A stretch of 40,413 nucleotides of DNA, taken from Jiangellales bacterium (GTDB lineage: Bacteria > Actinomycetota > Actinomycetes > Jiangellales > Jiangellaceae). Positions 26,885 through 39,646 of this stretch are shown piece after piece. Within the stretch, counting starts at the first letter, position 1; each line of letters opens with the position of its first letter. The position numbers and the translations under genes were made by a program. Under the pieces are notes generated by a model. It saw only the letters and a program-made list of their open reading frames with translations. It made no database searches and was not told the origin of the DNA. Location: assembly GCA_030447955.1 (NCBI GenBank), contig JAUJNY010000001.1:77146-117558 (forward strand), given 5' to 3'.

Positions 26885-27303
26885 GGCTGCGCCCGCCCGC
26901 TGCCCGGGCGGGCCGCTGCGATGGGCCGCGTCGCGGGGGCACTCTGGCCGAGCCGGGACAGCGCCGTGTCGAGCGCGCGGGCGAGCTGAGCGGAGGACGC
27001 CGTCGATGCCGGCGGTAGCGCCCGGACGACCAGTCGGTATCCCGGGCAGAGCTGGTCCAACCGCTCGGCGGCCAGGTGGCGCAGGCGCCGCTTCACGCGG
27101 TTGCGGGTGACGGCGTTGCCCACCGCCCGGCTAGCGACGACGCCCACCTGGGGGATGCGTTGCGCTGGACCTCCGGTTGCCGAACGGGCACCTGCGGGCT
27201 GTGCCAGGTAGAGGACGAACAGCTCAGACCCCGCGCGTCGTCCCCCGCGCACGGTGTCGGTGAAGTCGCGGGCTCGGCGCAGCCTCGCGTTGGGGGGAAG
27301 CAC
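26878..27303 (-). CDS. rnpA: Ribonuclease P protein component
   Basis: The protein subunit of RNase P, which matures tRNA 5' ends. The 141-residue protein starts [20 protein letters not shown], typical of RnpA. The RNR signature is [20 protein letters not shown] (about 62-81). An extra loop with Gly and Ala and a low-complexity tail make it longer than the usual 115-125 residues. GTG 27303 is 22 bases after the rpmH stop, so the two are co-transcribed. Confidence 0.95.
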   Translation of the reverse strand: MLPPNARLRRARDFTDTVRGGRRAGSELFVLYLAQPAGARSATGGPAQRIPQVGVVASRAVGNAVTRNRVKRRLRHLAAERLDQLCPGYRLVVRALPPASTASSAQLARALDTALSRLGQSAPATRPIAAARPGSGRAQPC

Positions 27304-27325
27304 GCGACCCGGCCTGGCTAACCGC

Positions 27326-27460
27326 TCAGGCCGACAGCTCGGTACGGCCCTTGCGCCGGCGCGCCGCGATGATGGCCCGCCCTGCCCGGGTCCGCATCCG
27401 ATGCCGGAAACCGTGCGTACGGGCGCGACGACGGGTGTTGGGCTGGAAGGTGCGCTTCAC
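27326..27460 (-). CDS. rpmH: 50S ribosomal protein L34
   Basis: A 44-residue basic ribosomal protein. It starts [20 protein letters not shown] and ends [11 protein letters not shown], the standard L34 pattern. GTG 27460 is the start because family members begin at this lysine-arginine. It is the first gene of the leftward rpmH-rnpA-yidD-yidC-jag-rsmG-parA-parB block, transcribed away from dnaA from a promoter at 27576-27605. Confidence 0.97.
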   Translation of the reverse strand: MKRTFQPNTRRRARTHGFRHRMRTRAGRAIIAARRRKGRTELSA

Positions 27461-27575
27461 GAGACATGCTCCAGGGCGACGACCGGCGCTGGCGTCAGCC
27501 GTCAGGGCCGGGGCACAAACCGTGCGGCGCATCGCGGTCAACGCCGCTGCGCGAGGGCAGATGGGCGGAGCAACT

Positions 27576-27605
27576 ACGGTACGCGGCGCCGTCACAGCCG
27601 GTCAA
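27576..27605 (-). promoter_or_regulatory. Candidate rpmH promoter
   Basis: On the minus strand TTGACC (27605-27600) and TACCGT (27581-27576) are 18 bases apart. Transcription would start near 27569, about 110 bases before rpmH. Confidence 0.6.
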
Positions 27606-27672
27606 ACGTCCCCGTGCTGCTGCCCAGGCCTCGTGGAGGCTTCCCCGTGGAGCTTTCATTGTGGACCCGTGG

Positions 27673-27701
27673 TTGTCCGCCCCTCGGTGAGTTGTTAGCG
27701 T
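27673..27701 (+). promoter_or_regulatory. Candidate dnaA promoter
   Basis: TTGTCC (27673-27678) and TAGCGT (27696-27701) are separated by 17 bases. The leader to the dnaA start would be about 230 bases and contains the DnaA-box cluster at 27845-27886. TTGTCC is itself part of a degenerate DnaA box. Confidence 0.5.
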
Positions 27702-27844
27702 CGCGCGCACTTCCCTGCGGATCGCCCGGGACCGCTGTACGTCAGCCCGCCGCCGGCCACGCCGGTCCGCTCCAGCGGGGTCCGCGACCCGGTGACCGGG
27801 TACGAGGAGGAGCAGTGATCGCAGCCGAGATCGGGTGGGAGCCA

Positions 27845-27886
27845 CCGTCCACAGCATCCACAGCATGTGGACAACGGTGTGGACCC
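27845..27886. promoter_or_regulatory. Cluster of DnaA boxes upstream of dnaA
   Basis: TGTGGACAA at 27866-27874 is an exact actinobacterial DnaA box (TTGTCCACA) on the minus strand. Around it are CCGTCCACA (27845-27853), GCATCCACA (27854-27862) and TGTGGACCC (27878-27886), each differing at two or three positions. The cluster lies in the dnaA leader and could serve autoregulation or be part of the origin. The rest of 27461-27936 holds only the two promoters listed. Confidence 0.65.
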
Positions 27887-27936
27887 TCTCGGTGCAGTGG
27901 GCCCCAAAACCGGGCCGGGGTCGGAGAGGGACGTTG

Positions 27937-29466
27937 GTGAGCGAGGTGGTGCCCGGTGCGGCGACCGGCAGCGCTGCCCCTCCGGTCGCTGCCGGCACGG
28001 TCGCTGCCGGCACGGTCGCTGCCGGCGGCCCGGCTGTCCCCACGATGGGCGCTGCTGCAATCCCGCACAAGGAGGCCGACACGTTCGCGGGCACCTGGGC
28101 TACGGCGGTGGAGGTCATGCACCGGGACGGGCTCGGCGCCCAACAACGCGCCTTCTTGGCCCAGACCCGCCCGGTGACCCTGGTCGAGGACACCGCGGTT
28201 GTCGCGGTGTCGACCGAGTACGCCCGCATGCACCTCGAGCAGCGGCTGCGGCCGGCGCTTGCCGACGCGATCTCCAAGGTCCTCGGCCGACGGGTCGATC
28301 TGGCGGTGAGCGTCCGGCCAGACCTGGTCTCGCCGGACGCCCCAGGAGCCGCGAGCACGACCGCCGACATTGCCGACGACCCTGGCACAGCCAGCCTGCC
28401 CCCTACTCCGGCGCGCCGCGAGAGCGAACCGGCTCGGCTCAACCCCCGCTACACCTTCGAGACCTTCGTCATCGGCTCGGGCAACCGCTTCGCGCACGCC
28501 GCCGCCGTCGCCGTCGCCGAGGCGCCGGGCAAGGCCTACAACCCCTTCCTCGTCTACGGCGACTCCGGACTCGGCAAGACGCACCTGCTGCACGCCATCG
28601 GGCACTACGCGCGCACCATCTACGCCGGCACGCGCGTGCGCTACGTGTCGAGCGAGGAGTTCACCAACGACTTCATCAACTCCATCCGGGACGACAAGGC
28701 GCAGGCTTTCCAGCGGCGCTACCGCGACGTCGACATCCTGCTCATCGACGACATCCAGTTCCTCGCGGGCAAGATCCAGACGCAGGAGGAGTTCTTCCAC
28801 ACCTTCAACACCCTGCATAACGCCAACAAGCAGATCGTCATGACGTCGGACCGCCCGCCCAAGCAGCTCTCGGCCCTGGAGAACCGGCTGCGCAACCGGT
28901 TTGAGTGGGGCCTGATGTCCGACGTCCAGCCGCCCGACCTGGAGACGCGCATCGCGATCCTGCGCAAGAAGGCGGCGCAGGACCGTCTCGCCGTCCCACC
29001 GGAGGCACTGGAGTACATCGCCAGCCGCATCTCGACGAACATCCGCGAGCTGGAGGGCGCGCTGATCCGGGTCACCGCCTTCGCCAGCCTCAACCGGCAA
29101 GACGTCGACCTGCCCCTTACCGAGGTCGTGCTCAAAGACCTCGTCATCAGTGACGCCGGCCCCGAGATCACCGCGGCGACGATCATGGCGCAGACTGCCG
29201 CCTACTTCGGGCTATCCGTCGATGACCTGTCGGGGTCCAGCCGCAACCGGTCGCTGGTGGTGGCGCGGCAGATCGCGATGTACCTGTGCCGGGAGCTGAC
29301 CGAGTTGTCCCTGCCAAAGATCGGCCAGTTGTTCGGTGGCCGTGACCACACGACGGTCATGCACGCAGAACGCAAGATCAAGACGTTGATGGCCGAGCGC
29401 CGCGCCATCTACAACCAGGTCACCGAGCTGACCAGCCGAATCAAGCAGCAGGCGCGCGCGACCTGA
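27937..29466 (+). CDS. dnaA: Chromosomal replication initiator protein DnaA
   Basis: Binds DnaA boxes and opens the origin. The 509-residue protein has an N-terminal interaction domain, a Pro/Ala-rich linker, and the AAA+ domain with Walker A GDSGLGKT (208-215) and Walker [10 protein letters not shown] (around 269-276). The C-terminal DNA-binding domain carries the signature [14 protein letters not shown] (from about 467). GTG 27937 follows GGAGAGGGA; the frame is open upstream, but that part holds the DnaA boxes. Near the start (residues 16-31) a 15-base unit occurs three times in tandem, giving VAAGT repeats. The variable N-terminal part is longer than average. Confidence 0.97.
   Translation: MSEVVPGAATGSAAPPVAAGTVAAGTVAAGGPAVPTMGAAAIPHKEADTFAGTWATAVEVMHRDGLGAQQRAFLAQTRPVTLVEDTAVVAVSTEYARMHLEQRLRPALADAISKVLGRRVDLAVSVRPDLVSPDAPGAASTTADIADDPGTASLPPTPARRESEPARLNPRYTFETFVIGSGNRFAHAAAVAVAEAPGKAYNPFLVYGDSGLGKTHLLHAIGHYARTIYAGTRVRYVSSEEFTNDFINSIRDDKAQAFQRRYRDVDILLIDDIQFLAGKIQTQEEFFHTFNTLHNANKQIVMTSDRPPKQLSALENRLRNRFEWGLMSDVQPPDLETRIAILRKKAAQDRLAVPPEALEYIASRISTNIRELEGALIRVTAFASLNRQDVDLPLTEVVLKDLVISDAGPEITAATIMAQTAAYFGLSVDDLSGSSRNRSLVVARQIAMYLCRELTELSLPKIGQLFGGRDHTTVMHAERKIKTLMAERRAIYNQVTELTSRIKQQARAT
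27984..28028 (+). repeat. Three tandem 15-base units in the dnaA N-terminus
   Basis: GGTCGCTGCCGGCAC at 27984-27998 is repeated exactly at 27999-28013 and, with two changes at its end, at 28014-28028. The unit keeps the frame and codes for VAAGT. Confidence 0.85.
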
Positions 29467-29850
29467 CATGGCTGCTGTCGCGCCACACAACCTGGGGACG
29501 AGCCTGTGGACGGGTCGGTGTACCGCGGACTACCTACTGGGGAGCACCCGCCTCCACCGTGGACGTACCCCTCCGTGTCCACCGCGGGGTCCATGGAATT
29601 TCACAACGCTAGGGGTTGCCGGCAGAGCGCTGACCTCCGTGTCGAGGCCCTGTCCACAGCGTGCACAGCCCCGACGGACCCGACGAAACGATGAAGGAAG
29701 ACAAGGGCGAACGGGTCCACGACAGCCTCCGCTGTGGACGGTGACGAAGCAGATCCCGACCTCGCGGCTCGGTGCCGAGGGCTGTCCTAGGCGCGTGGAA
29801 GGATGAGTGCCGGCTCAAGGGGTCGGCACGGCAGAAAGGGGCTATCAGCG
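29467..29850. other. oriC: Replication origin region (oriC) between dnaA and dnaN
   Basis: A 384-base non-coding gap between dnaA and dnaN, the usual actinobacterial oriC position. Near-consensus DnaA boxes on both strands include CTGTCCACA (29650-29658), TGTGGACGG (29505-29513 and 29733-29741) and GTGTCCACC (29575-29583), plus weaker ones such as CGTGGACGT (29558-29566). A slightly AT-richer stretch (GGAATTTCACAACG near 29594-29607) could be the unwinding element. I did not find a perfect TTGTCCACA in this gap. Confidence 0.82.
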
Positions 29851-30978
29851 GTGAAGCTGCGGGTAGAACGCGATGCGCTGGCCGAGGCCGCCGCATGGAC
29901 GGCCCGGGTGCTGCCCACCCGACCGACCCTGCCGGTCCTGGCCGGGCTACGGCTGGACGCCGGCAATTCGCGGCTGTCGTTATCGGGGTTCGACTACGAG
30001 GTGTCCGGCCGAGTGGACGTCGAGGCGGAGGTGGCCGACGAGGGCAGCGCCCTGGTCTCTGGTCGGCTGCTCGCCGACATCTGCCGCAGCCTCCCCGCCG
30101 GGCGTCCGGTCGACCTGGCCGCCGACGGCGGCAAGGTCTCGCTGACCTGCGGCAGCGCTCGTTTCACCCTGCTGACACTGCCGCTGGAGGACTACCCCGA
30201 GCTCCCAGCGATGCCGGCGGCCGCGGGCACCCTCGACGGGCCGGCGCTGGCCGCCGCGGTCGCCCAGGTCGTGGTGGCTGCCGGGCGCGACGACATGCTG
30301 CCGGTACTCACCGGCGTCCGCATCGAGATCGACGGCGAGACCGTCACGCTGATGGCCACCGACCGCTACCGCCTCGCCGTACGCGAACTGCATTGGAGGC
30401 CCGGGCGGCCAGACGCCGCCGCGGTGGCCCTCATCCCGGCACGGACGATGGCCGACACCGCCAAGTCCTTCGGCTCCGGCGAGGTCAGCCTGGCGTTGGC
30501 CGCGGGTGGCCAGGACAACCTGGTGGGTTTCGCGGCGGGAGGCCGGCGTACGACGACGCGGCTGCTCGACGGTGAGTTCCCCAAGGTGCGCTCGCTGTTC
30601 CCCACCGAGGTGGCGACGCAGGCGCGGGTCGACACGACCGCGTTCATCGAGTCGGCGCGCCGGGTGGCGCTGGTGGCCGAGCGCAATACCCCTCTGCGGC
30701 TGAGCTTCCGCCCCGAGGAGGTCGTGCTGGAGGCCGGTAGCGGCGAGGACGCGCAGGCGTCTGAGGCACTCCCCGCGCGGGTCGAGGGTGAGCCCATCAC
30801 GATCGGCTTCAACCCCGGCTACCTGTCGGACGGGCTGGGTGCGCTCGGTGCTCCGGTGGCGCATCTGGCGTTCACCCAGGCCACCCGCCCAGCCGTGCTG
30901 AGCGGCGCCGCCGACGAGGACGCCGACCCGTCCGCGTCCTACCGCTACCTGATCATGCCGGTCAGGCTGTCCGGCTGA
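29851..30978 (+). CDS. dnaN: DNA polymerase III beta subunit (sliding clamp)
   Basis: Forms the ring that holds the replicative polymerase on DNA. The 375-residue protein has three repeated clamp domains and starts VKLRVERDALAEAAAWTARV. Other family marks are LPVLAGLRLDA, the middle MLPVLTGVRIEIDG, the TDRYRLAVREL motif and the C-terminal RYLIMPVRL. The GTG at 29851 follows AAAGGGG; an ATG at 29803 would add 16 residues unlike the family. It follows oriC directly and precedes gnd by 70 bases. Confidence 0.97.
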   Translation: MKLRVERDALAEAAAWTARVLPTRPTLPVLAGLRLDAGNSRLSLSGFDYEVSGRVDVEAEVADEGSALVSGRLLADICRSLPAGRPVDLAADGGKVSLTCGSARFTLLTLPLEDYPELPAMPAAAGTLDGPALAAAVAQVVVAAGRDDMLPVLTGVRIEIDGETVTLMATDRYRLAVRELHWRPGRPDAAAVALIPARTMADTAKSFGSGEVSLALAAGGQDNLVGFAAGGRRTTTRLLDGEFPKVRSLFPTEVATQARVDTTAFIESARRVALVAERNTPLRLSFRPEEVVLEAGSGEDAQASEALPARVEGEPITIGFNPGYLSDGLGALGAPVAHLAFTQATRPAVLSGAADEDADPSASYRYLIMPVRLSG

Positions 30979-31048
30979 GCGTTGCGGGCGCCCGTGGGCG
31001 CTCAACCGGCACATCGGCTGGCGCATCGTCACGACCAGAGGGAGCGAG

Positions 31049-31948
31049 ATGGAGCTGGGCCTTGTCGGGCTGGGTCGCATGGGTGGCAACATGCGCGAGC
31101 GGCTGCGCCGCGCCGGGCACACGGTGTACGGCTACGCGCCCGACCCGGACAAGCGCGACGTCGAGAGCATGACCGCCATGGTCGCGGCGCTGGTCCCACC
31201 GCGGGCGGTGTGGTGCATGGTGCCGGCCGGGGAGGCGACCCGAGCGGTGCTCGGCGAGCTGGCCGGGTTGCTCGAGCCCGGCGACGTCGTGGTCGAGGGT
31301 GGCAACTCGCGGTGGACCGAGGACCGCGAGCACGCCATGCGCTTCATCGAGAGCGGTGTCGGCTACGTCGACTGCGGTGTCTCCGGCGGGGTCTGGGGAC
31401 TGGACAACGGCTATGGGCTCATGGCCGGGGGCGAGCCCAAGCACATCGAGATGCTCATGCCGATCTTTGACGCACTCCGCCCGGAGGGGCCGCGCGAGCA
31501 AGGCTTCGTCCACGCCGGACCGGTGGGAGCCGGCCACTTCGCCAAGATGGTCCACAACGGCATCGAGTACGGCCTGATGCAGGCCTGGGGCGAGGGCTAT
31601 GAGCTGCTGGTCGCCGCCGACGTCGTCCAGGACGTCCCCGGCGTGCTCAACGCGTGGCGACGCGGCACCGTCGTGCGCTCCTGGCTGCTCGACCTGCTGG
31701 TCGAGGCCCTCCAGGACGACCCGGCCCTCGCGCAGCTGTCCGGCTACGTCGAGGACTCCGGGGAAGGTCGCTGGACCGTGCAGGAGGCCATCGAGCACGC
31801 CGTCCCCGCACCGGTGATCTCCGGAGCGTTGTTCGCCCGCTTCGCCTCCCGCCAGGACGACAGCTCGGCCATGAAGGCGGTCGCCGCGCTGCGGCAGCAG
31901 TTCGGTGGCCACGCGGTGCGGGCGACCCGCACGCCCCCCGGCGAGTAG
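31049..31948 (+). CDS. gnd: 6-phosphogluconate dehydrogenase, decarboxylating (short form)
   Basis: Oxidises 6-phosphogluconate to ribulose-5-phosphate in the pentose phosphate pathway. The 299-residue protein is the short bacterial type. Its dinucleotide motif is LVGLGRMGGNM (about 4-14). The substrate region contains VVEGGNSRWTEDREHAMRF, then GVSGGVWGLDNGYGLMAGGE, and the catalytic GPVGAGHFAKMVHNGIEYGL (Lys and His-Asn-Gly-Ile-Glu). The ATG at 31049 follows AGGGAGCGAG. Its place between dnaN and recF is shared with Streptomyces and is not metabolically explained. Confidence 0.95.
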   Translation: MELGLVGLGRMGGNMRERLRRAGHTVYGYAPDPDKRDVESMTAMVAALVPPRAVWCMVPAGEATRAVLGELAGLLEPGDVVVEGGNSRWTEDREHAMRFIESGVGYVDCGVSGGVWGLDNGYGLMAGGEPKHIEMLMPIFDALRPEGPREQGFVHAGPVGAGHFAKMVHNGIEYGLMQAWGEGYELLVAADVVQDVPGVLNAWRRGTVVRSWLLDLLVEALQDDPALAQLSGYVEDSGEGRWTVQEAIEHAVPAPVISGALFARFASRQDDSSAMKAVAALRQQFGGHAVRATRTPPGE

Positions 31949-32011
31949 CACCGGCGGGCGGGAGGTTGCCGTGGAACGACCGCAGCCCCTCGACCTCGCG
32001 ACGGGAGCGGC

Positions 32012-33196
32012 ATGAAACTGGCCCGCCTGTCGCTGACCGACTTCCGGTCCTACGCGCACGTCGAGCTCGCCCTCGACTCCGGTGTCAGCGTGCTCGTCGG
32101 CCCCAACGGTCAGGGCAAGACCAACCTCGTCGAGGCGATCTGGTACGTCGCCACGCTCTCCAGTCATCGGGTGGCCACCGAGGCGCCGCTCATCCGCACC
32201 GGCGCTAGTCGCGCCGTGGTGCGTACGGTGGTCGACCGAGAAGGCCGCGACATGCTGGTCGAGCTGGAGTTGGTGCCCGGCGGTTCGAACCGGGCGCGGG
32301 TCAACCGGGCGCCGCTTCCGCGCCCCCGGGAGGTGCTGGGCCTGCTGCGCACCGTCCTGTTCGCCCCCGAGGACATCGCGCTCGTCAAGGGCGACCCCGC
32401 GGAGCGGCGACGCTTCCTCGACGAGCTCCTGGTGGCCCGCGCTCCGCGGCTGGCCGGGGTGCGTTCGGACTACGACCGAGTGCTGCGCCAGCGCTCCGCC
32501 CTGTTGCGCTCGGCGGGTTCACTCGCCCGAGGGGCCCGCGGCGGCCAGCGCGGGCGGACCTCCGGCGGCGCGGAGCGAGGGGAGCTGCCCACGCTGGACG
32601 TCTGGGACGCGCACCTTGCCCGGGCCGGGGCCGAGCTGCTCGCCGCCCGGCTGGAGCTTGTCGAGGCGCTGCGTCCGCTCGTCGCCAAGGCCTACGACGC
32701 GGTGTCCGCGGGAGCGGGCGACGCCCGCCTCGACTACCGCAGTTCGGCCGCCGCAGCCGCGCAGCCCCTACCCGGCGACCGGGCGGGGCTGACCCAGCTG
32801 CTGCTCAACGCGATGGAGGCCGCCCGGCCAGCCGAGCTCGAGCGAGGCGTGTCCTTGGTGGGTCCGCACCGCGACGAGCTGGTGCTGTCGTTGGGCACGC
32901 TGCCCGCCCGTGGGTACGCCAGTCACGGCGAGGCCTGGTCGTTCGCCCTGGCGCTGCGGCTGGCCGCCTACGACTTGCTCAGCGCAGATGACTCCACCAG
33001 CGCGGCCGGCACGCCGGTGCTCCTTCTCGACGATGTGTTCGCCGAGCTCGACACCGGACGGCGGGAGCGGCTGGCGACGCTCGTCGCCCCGGCCGAGCAG
33101 GTCCTGGTCACCGCGGCCGTCGCGGCCGACGTGCCGGAGCAGCTGCGTGGTGCCCGCTACGCCGTGGCCGCGGGCTCCGTCCGGCGGACCGGATGA
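32012..33196 (+). CDS. recF: DNA replication and repair protein RecF
   Basis: An SMC-like ATPase that loads RecA at gaps. The 394-residue protein starts [20 protein letters not shown] and has Walker [10 protein letters not shown] (30-38). The central arm contains [20 protein letters not shown], and the C-terminal part has [25 protein letters not shown] and the Walker [12 protein letters not shown]. The ATG at 32012 follows CGGGAGCGGC. An inserted Gly/Arg-rich segment (about 170-195) makes it a little longer than usual. The stop overlaps the DUF721 start (ATGA). Confidence 0.96.
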   Translation: MKLARLSLTDFRSYAHVELALDSGVSVLVGPNGQGKTNLVEAIWYVATLSSHRVATEAPLIRTGASRAVVRTVVDREGRDMLVELELVPGGSNRARVNRAPLPRPREVLGLLRTVLFAPEDIALVKGDPAERRRFLDELLVARAPRLAGVRSDYDRVLRQRSALLRSAGSLARGARGGQRGRTSGGAERGELPTLDVWDAHLARAGAELLAARLELVEALRPLVAKAYDAVSAGAGDARLDYRSSAAAAAQPLPGDRAGLTQLLLNAMEAARPAELERGVSLVGPHRDELVLSLGTLPARGYASHGEAWSFALALRLAAYDLLSADDSTSAAGTPVLLLDDVFAELDTGRRERLATLVAPAEQVLVTAAVAADVPEQLRGARYAVAAGSVRRTG

Positions 33197-33846
33197 GCCG
33201 CCCCACGGGCCCCAACGGTCCACAGGCCCGCCTCGACGGTCCGGGCACAGGCCCGGTCAGCGACGACGACAACCGCGACGGCGGCGGCGATGTCGACGAA
33301 GTGGACCCGGGCAGTTCGGCCGATCAAGCCGGCTCGCCACGCCCGGAGGCCGACCTGGCCCGCGCGTTCCTCGCCCGAGCCCACGAGGACGCCCGCCGGC
33401 TACCGCCGGGCGCCGGCCCATACAGGCGCCGCCCACCCGCCCGCGCCCGACCCGCGGCCGCTCCCGGCTGGAGTGGCCCGCGTGCCGACGAGCGCGATCC
33501 TCAGCCACTGCGCTCCGCCCTCGAGCGTTTGGCCGACCAGCACGGCTGGGGCAGCGACCTCGCCGTGCACGGGGTCGTCGCCCGTTGGGCGCAGGTGGTC
33601 GGCGCCGACATCGCCGCGCACTGCCACCCCGAGCGCTACGCCGCGGGTGAGCTCACCGTCCGCACCGACTCCACGGCGTGGGCGACCCAACTGCGCCTGC
33701 TGCTGCCGACGCTGCAGCGTCGGCTGGACGCCGAGCTCGGCCGAGGCACGGTGGAACGGGTGGTGGTCCTGGGCCCCGCGGCACCCTCCTGGGTGCGCGG
33801 GCCGCGTCGGGTCCGCGGCCGCGGGCCGCGGGACACGTACGGCTGA
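33193..33846 (+). CDS. DUF721 (DciA-like) protein
   Basis: A 217-residue protein. The conserved DUF721 domain is at about 105-200: [20 protein letters not shown], then [20 protein letters not shown], then [20 protein letters not shown]721 includes DciA, which helps load the replicative helicase. The position after recF and before gyrB agrees with a replication role. The first 100 residues are disordered, rich in Gly, Asp and Pro. The ATG at 33193 overlaps recF by four bases. I call DciA function as inference only. Confidence 0.88.
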   Translation: MSRPTGPNGPQARLDGPGTGPVSDDDNRDGGGDVDEVDPGSSADQAGSPRPEADLARAFLARAHEDARRLPPGAGPYRRRPPARARPAAAPGWSGPRADERDPQPLRSALERLADQHGWGSDLAVHGVVARWAQVVGADIAAHCHPERYAAGELTVRTDSTAWATQLRLLLPTLQRRLDAELGRGTVERVVVLGPAAPSWVRGPRRVRGRGPRDTYG

Positions 33847-33984
33847 CTCGCCCGCCCATCTCGACGACGGCGAGCGCCCGGCGGGATGAGGGCCGGTGAG
33901 CCGCTCGCGATCGTGGCTAGCGGAGGGCGGAGGCGGTCCCTGGAACGGCCCGAGAGCTGAGTCGGACGTGGGGGGATCCATGCC

Positions 33985-33993
33985 CTGTCCACA
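33985..33993 (+). promoter_or_regulatory. DnaA box upstream of gyrB
   Basis: CTGTCCACA differs from the TTGTCCACA consensus in one base. It is about 60 bases before the likely gyrB -10 element and could link gyrase expression to DnaA or belong to an extended origin. Confidence 0.5.
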
Positions 33994-34051
33994 ACCCGCT
34001 CGCAACCGTCCCCAGGGGCCGCAGATGGCCGGTTCTGGGCGGGTCACGGGG

Positions 34052-34057
34052 TAGAAT
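34052..34057 (+). promoter_or_regulatory. -10 element of a gyrB-gyrA promoter
   Basis: TAGAAT lies 92 bases before the gyrB start, in an AT-richer patch of the 303-base gap. No good -35 is visible at the right distance. The remainder of 33847-34149 shows only the DnaA box. Confidence 0.55.
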
Positions 34058-34149
34058 TCTTACGTTCCCAGGCCGCTCCGCCGCAGACAGGCTCGTATCC
34101 GCTGTCGACTGGCGCGCAGCGGCCTGTCCCTGGCAGGAGGCCGCGTTCG

Positions 34150-36225
34150 GTGACAGTTCCGCAGACGGAAGCGCAGCCGGGCCCGCAGCCGCAGCTGATC
34201 CCCCCGGTCCCGGTTGGCTCCCTGGCCGGAGCGCCGGCGTACGACGCGAGCGCCATCCAGGTGCTCGAGGGCCTCGAGGCGGTCCGCAAGCGCCCCGGGA
34301 TGTACATCGGCTCGACCGGCGAGCGCGGGCTCCACCACCTCGTGTACGAGGTCGTGGACAACGCCGTCGACGAGGCGCTTGCCGGGTACTGCGACCGCAT
34401 CGACATCACCCTGCTCGACGGCGGCGGCGTACGGGTCAGCGACAACGGCCGCGGGATTCCCGTCGACGAGCACCTGACCGAGAAGCGACCGGCTGTCGAG
34501 GTGGTCCTCACCGTCCTGCACGCCGGCGGCAAGTTCGGCGGCGGCGGCTACAAGGTGTCCGGTGGTTTGCACGGGGTCGGTGTCTCGGTCGTCAACGCGC
34601 TCACCAGCCGGCTGGAGGTGGAGATCCGCCGCGACGGCTACCGCTGGACCCAGTCCTACGCCTACGGGGTGCCCCAGGCGCCGCTCGCCCGACAGGAGCC
34701 GAGCGTCGAGACCGGGACGACGGTGACGTTCTGGCCAGCCGCGGACATCTTCGAGACCACCGACTACTCCTTCGAGACGTTGTCCACCCGCATGCGCGAG
34801 ATGGCCTTCCTCAACAAGGGGCTGACGCTGGTGCTTCGCGACGAGCGGCGCCAGGCCGCCGAGCAGGCCGCGGGCGACGAGGTCGAGGAGACCAAGCCCA
34901 CCGAAGTGACCTACCGCTACGACGGCGGGCTGGTCGACTACGTCAACCACCTCAACCGGGGCAAGGACTCGGCGCACCGCACGGTCATCGCGTTCGAGGC
35001 CGACTCGATTCCCGACCACGCCACCGAAGACCGCTCCGGCGGCATGAGCCTCGACGTCGCCATGCAGTGGAACGTCGGGTTCACCGAGTCGGTGCACACG
35101 TTCGCCAACACCATCAACACCCACGAGGGCGGCACCCACGAGGAAGGTTTCCGCTCCGCGCTGACGAGCCTGGTCAACCGGTTCGCCCGCGACTGGGGCG
35201 TGCTCAAGGAAAGGGACCCCAACCTCAGCGGCGACGACGTACGCGAGGGCCTCACTGCCATCGTGAGCGTCAAGATCGCCGAGCCGCAGTTCGAGGGTCA
35301 GACCAAGACCAAGCTCGGCAACACCGAGGCCAAGAGCTTCGTGCAGCGGGTCGTCAACGACCGGCTCGGGCGGTGGTTCGAGGAGCATCCCGCCGAGGGC
35401 AAGGACATCGCCCGCAAGGCGCAGAGCGCCGCGGTGGCGCGGCTGGCCGCCCGCAAGGCTCGGGACCAGGCCCGTGCCCGCAAGGGGTTGCTCGGCGGCG
35501 GCGGGCTGCCCGGCAAGCTCGCCGACTGCCAGTCGACCAACCCAGAGGAGTGTGAGCTCTTCATTGTCGAAGGCGACTCGGCGGGCGGGCCGGCCAAGCA
35601 GGGACGCAACCCCAAGGTCCAGGCGATCCTGCCGATCCGCGGCAAGATCCTCAACGTCGAGAAGGCCCGGATCGACCGGATCCTGCAGAACCAGGAAGTG
35701 CAGGCCATCGTCTCCGCCCTGGGGACCGGCGTCCAGGACGACTTCGACCTCAACCGGCTGCGCTACCACAAGGTGGTGCTCATGGCCGACGCCGACGTCG
35801 ACGGCCAGCACATCCGCACCCTGCTGCTCACGCTGCTCTTCCGGTTCATGCGCCCGGTGGTGGAGCAGGGGTTCATCTACCTCGCCCAACCACCCTTGTA
35901 CAAGCTGAAGTGGACCCGCCCGCACGAGCCGGAGTACGCCTACTCCGACCTTGAGCGCGACGCGCTCATCGCCGCCGGACAAGAGGCCGGCAAGCGGCTG
36001 CCCAAGGACGGCGGCATCCAGCGCTACAAGGGGCTCGGCGAGATGAACAACGACGAGCTGTGGGAGACCACGATGGACCCCGCCCGCCGGATTCTGCTCC
36101 AGGTCACCCTCGAGGACGCCGCCCAGGCCGACGAAATGTTCATCACCCTCATGGGCGAGGACGTCGAGAGCCGACGCAAGTTCATCCAGCGCAACGCCCG
36201 GGACGTCCGCTTCCTCGACATCTAG
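34150..36225 (+). CDS. gyrB: DNA gyrase subunit B
   Basis: The ATPase subunit of gyrase, which introduces negative supercoils. The 691-residue protein has the GHKL ATP site ([18 protein letters not shown] and DNGRGIPVD), the transducer domain, and the TOPRIM domain with EGDSAGG (Glu474) and DADVDG (Asp547, Asp549, Asp551). The C-terminus has [20 protein letters not shown]. After EGDSAGG this protein reads PAKQGRN, where many have SAKSGRN. GTG 34150 follows AGGAGG. It precedes gyrA by 45 bases, so the two form an operon. Confidence 0.97.
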   Translation: MTVPQTEAQPGPQPQLIPPVPVGSLAGAPAYDASAIQVLEGLEAVRKRPGMYIGSTGERGLHHLVYEVVDNAVDEALAGYCDRIDITLLDGGGVRVSDNGRGIPVDEHLTEKRPAVEVVLTVLHAGGKFGGGGYKVSGGLHGVGVSVVNALTSRLEVEIRRDGYRWTQSYAYGVPQAPLARQEPSVETGTTVTFWPAADIFETTDYSFETLSTRMREMAFLNKGLTLVLRDERRQAAEQAAGDEVEETKPTEVTYRYDGGLVDYVNHLNRGKDSAHRTVIAFEADSIPDHATEDRSGGMSLDVAMQWNVGFTESVHTFANTINTHEGGTHEEGFRSALTSLVNRFARDWGVLKERDPNLSGDDVREGLTAIVSVKIAEPQFEGQTKTKLGNTEAKSFVQRVVNDRLGRWFEEHPAEGKDIARKAQSAAVARLAARKARDQARARKGLLGGGGLPGKLADCQSTNPEECELFIVEGDSAGGPAKQGRNPKVQAILPIRGKILNVEKARIDRILQNQEVQAIVSALGTGVQDDFDLNRLRYHKVVLMADADVDGQHIRTLLLTLLFRFMRPVVEQGFIYLAQPPLYKLKWTRPHEPEYAYSDLERDALIAAGQEAGKRLPKDGGIQRYKGLGEMNNDELWETTMDPARRILLQVTLEDAAQADEMFITLMGEDVESRRKFIQRNARDVRFLDI

Positions 36226-36270
36226 CCGGCCCACAGCGGTACGCCCACCGCGCCCGACGGAAAGGTCATC

Positions 36271-38819
<2,549 letters not shown>

Positions 38820-38823
<4 letters not shown>

Positions 38824-39476
38824 GCACGAGCGGCGGAGGCTGGCCACGTACGAACCCCGCGGCTCGTGCCGGCGACGCTTCGGCGGGGCGGTGGTGGGAG
38901 GAGGAAGAGACCACCCGGGAGTTCCGCGCGGACGACTTGGACACCGGCCCGCCCGTCCCTCGTGACCCCACCCCGGCGCCGATCGACTACTCGACAGCCG
39001 ACGTCACCAGGGACCCCGAGCAGCCCCATCCCCGCGGCCACGGCGGCGCCGCTGCGGCGACGACGAGTGCCGGCAGGGGGGCTGAGGTGCCGGCCGGACG
39101 GGGCCAGGTGCGCAAGGCGCGGCTACGCCTGGTGCGGGTGGACCCGTGGTCGGTGATGAAGGTGGCGTTCCTGCTGTCGATCGCGATGGGGATCGTCCTC
39201 TTCGTCGCGGTCGCCACCATCTGGTCCGTACTCGACGCCGCCGGCGTGTTCGGGATCGTCGGAGGTGTGGTGAGCGATGTGACCGCCTCTGAGACCGATG
39301 CCGGCGTCCAGGTCGAGGAGATCCTCTCGCTGTCCCGCACCCTCGGCCTGACGACGCTGCTCGCGGTGTTCAACGTCGTGCTGCTCACCGCCCTTGCCAC
39401 CCTTGGTGCGTTCCTCTACAACCTGGCAGCGAGCCTGCTCGGCGGCCTTGAGCTCACCCTGGCCGAGGACGACTGA
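38820..39476 (+). CDS. DUF3566 membrane protein
   Basis: A 218-residue actinobacterial protein that regularly follows gyrA. The N-terminal 100 residues are disordered and charged. The DUF3566 domain starts at [20 protein letters not shown] and has two membrane helices, about 115-140 ([20 protein letters not shown]) and 185-205 ([20 protein letters not shown]). A loop with [11 protein letters not shown] lies between, outside the cell. The GTG 38820 overlaps the gyrA stop. The function is unknown. Confidence 0.88.
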
Positions 39477-39503
39477 GGCATCCGGCAGCCCTCGGGGGTG
39501 GGG

Positions 39504-39509
39504 TACGCT
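39504..39509 (+). promoter_or_regulatory. -10 element before tRNA-Ile
   Basis: TACGCT ends 10 bases before the tRNA 5' end. No convincing -35 was found. Confidence 0.4.
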
Positions 39510-39519
39510 CGCCGCGCGC

Positions 39520-39593
39520 GGGCCTATAGCTCAGTCGGTTAGAGCGCTTCCCTGATAAGGAAGAGGTCACTGGTTCAAGTCCAGTTAGGCCCA
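39520..39593 (+). tRNA. tRNA-Ile (anticodon GAT)
   Basis: A 74-base cloverleaf. The acceptor GGGCCTA pairs with TAGGCCC, the D-loop includes AGCTCAGTCGGTTAGAGC, the anticodon loop is CTGATAA in a CTTCC/GGAAG stem, and the T-arm has GGTTCAAGTCC. The gene ends with the discriminator A; the following bases are CCT, so CCA is not encoded. Confidence 0.97.
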
Positions 39594-39646
39594 CCTGGGA
39601 GCCCGCCAGTCCCGACCGCCGCCGACCCGGACGAGGAGTACCTGTC

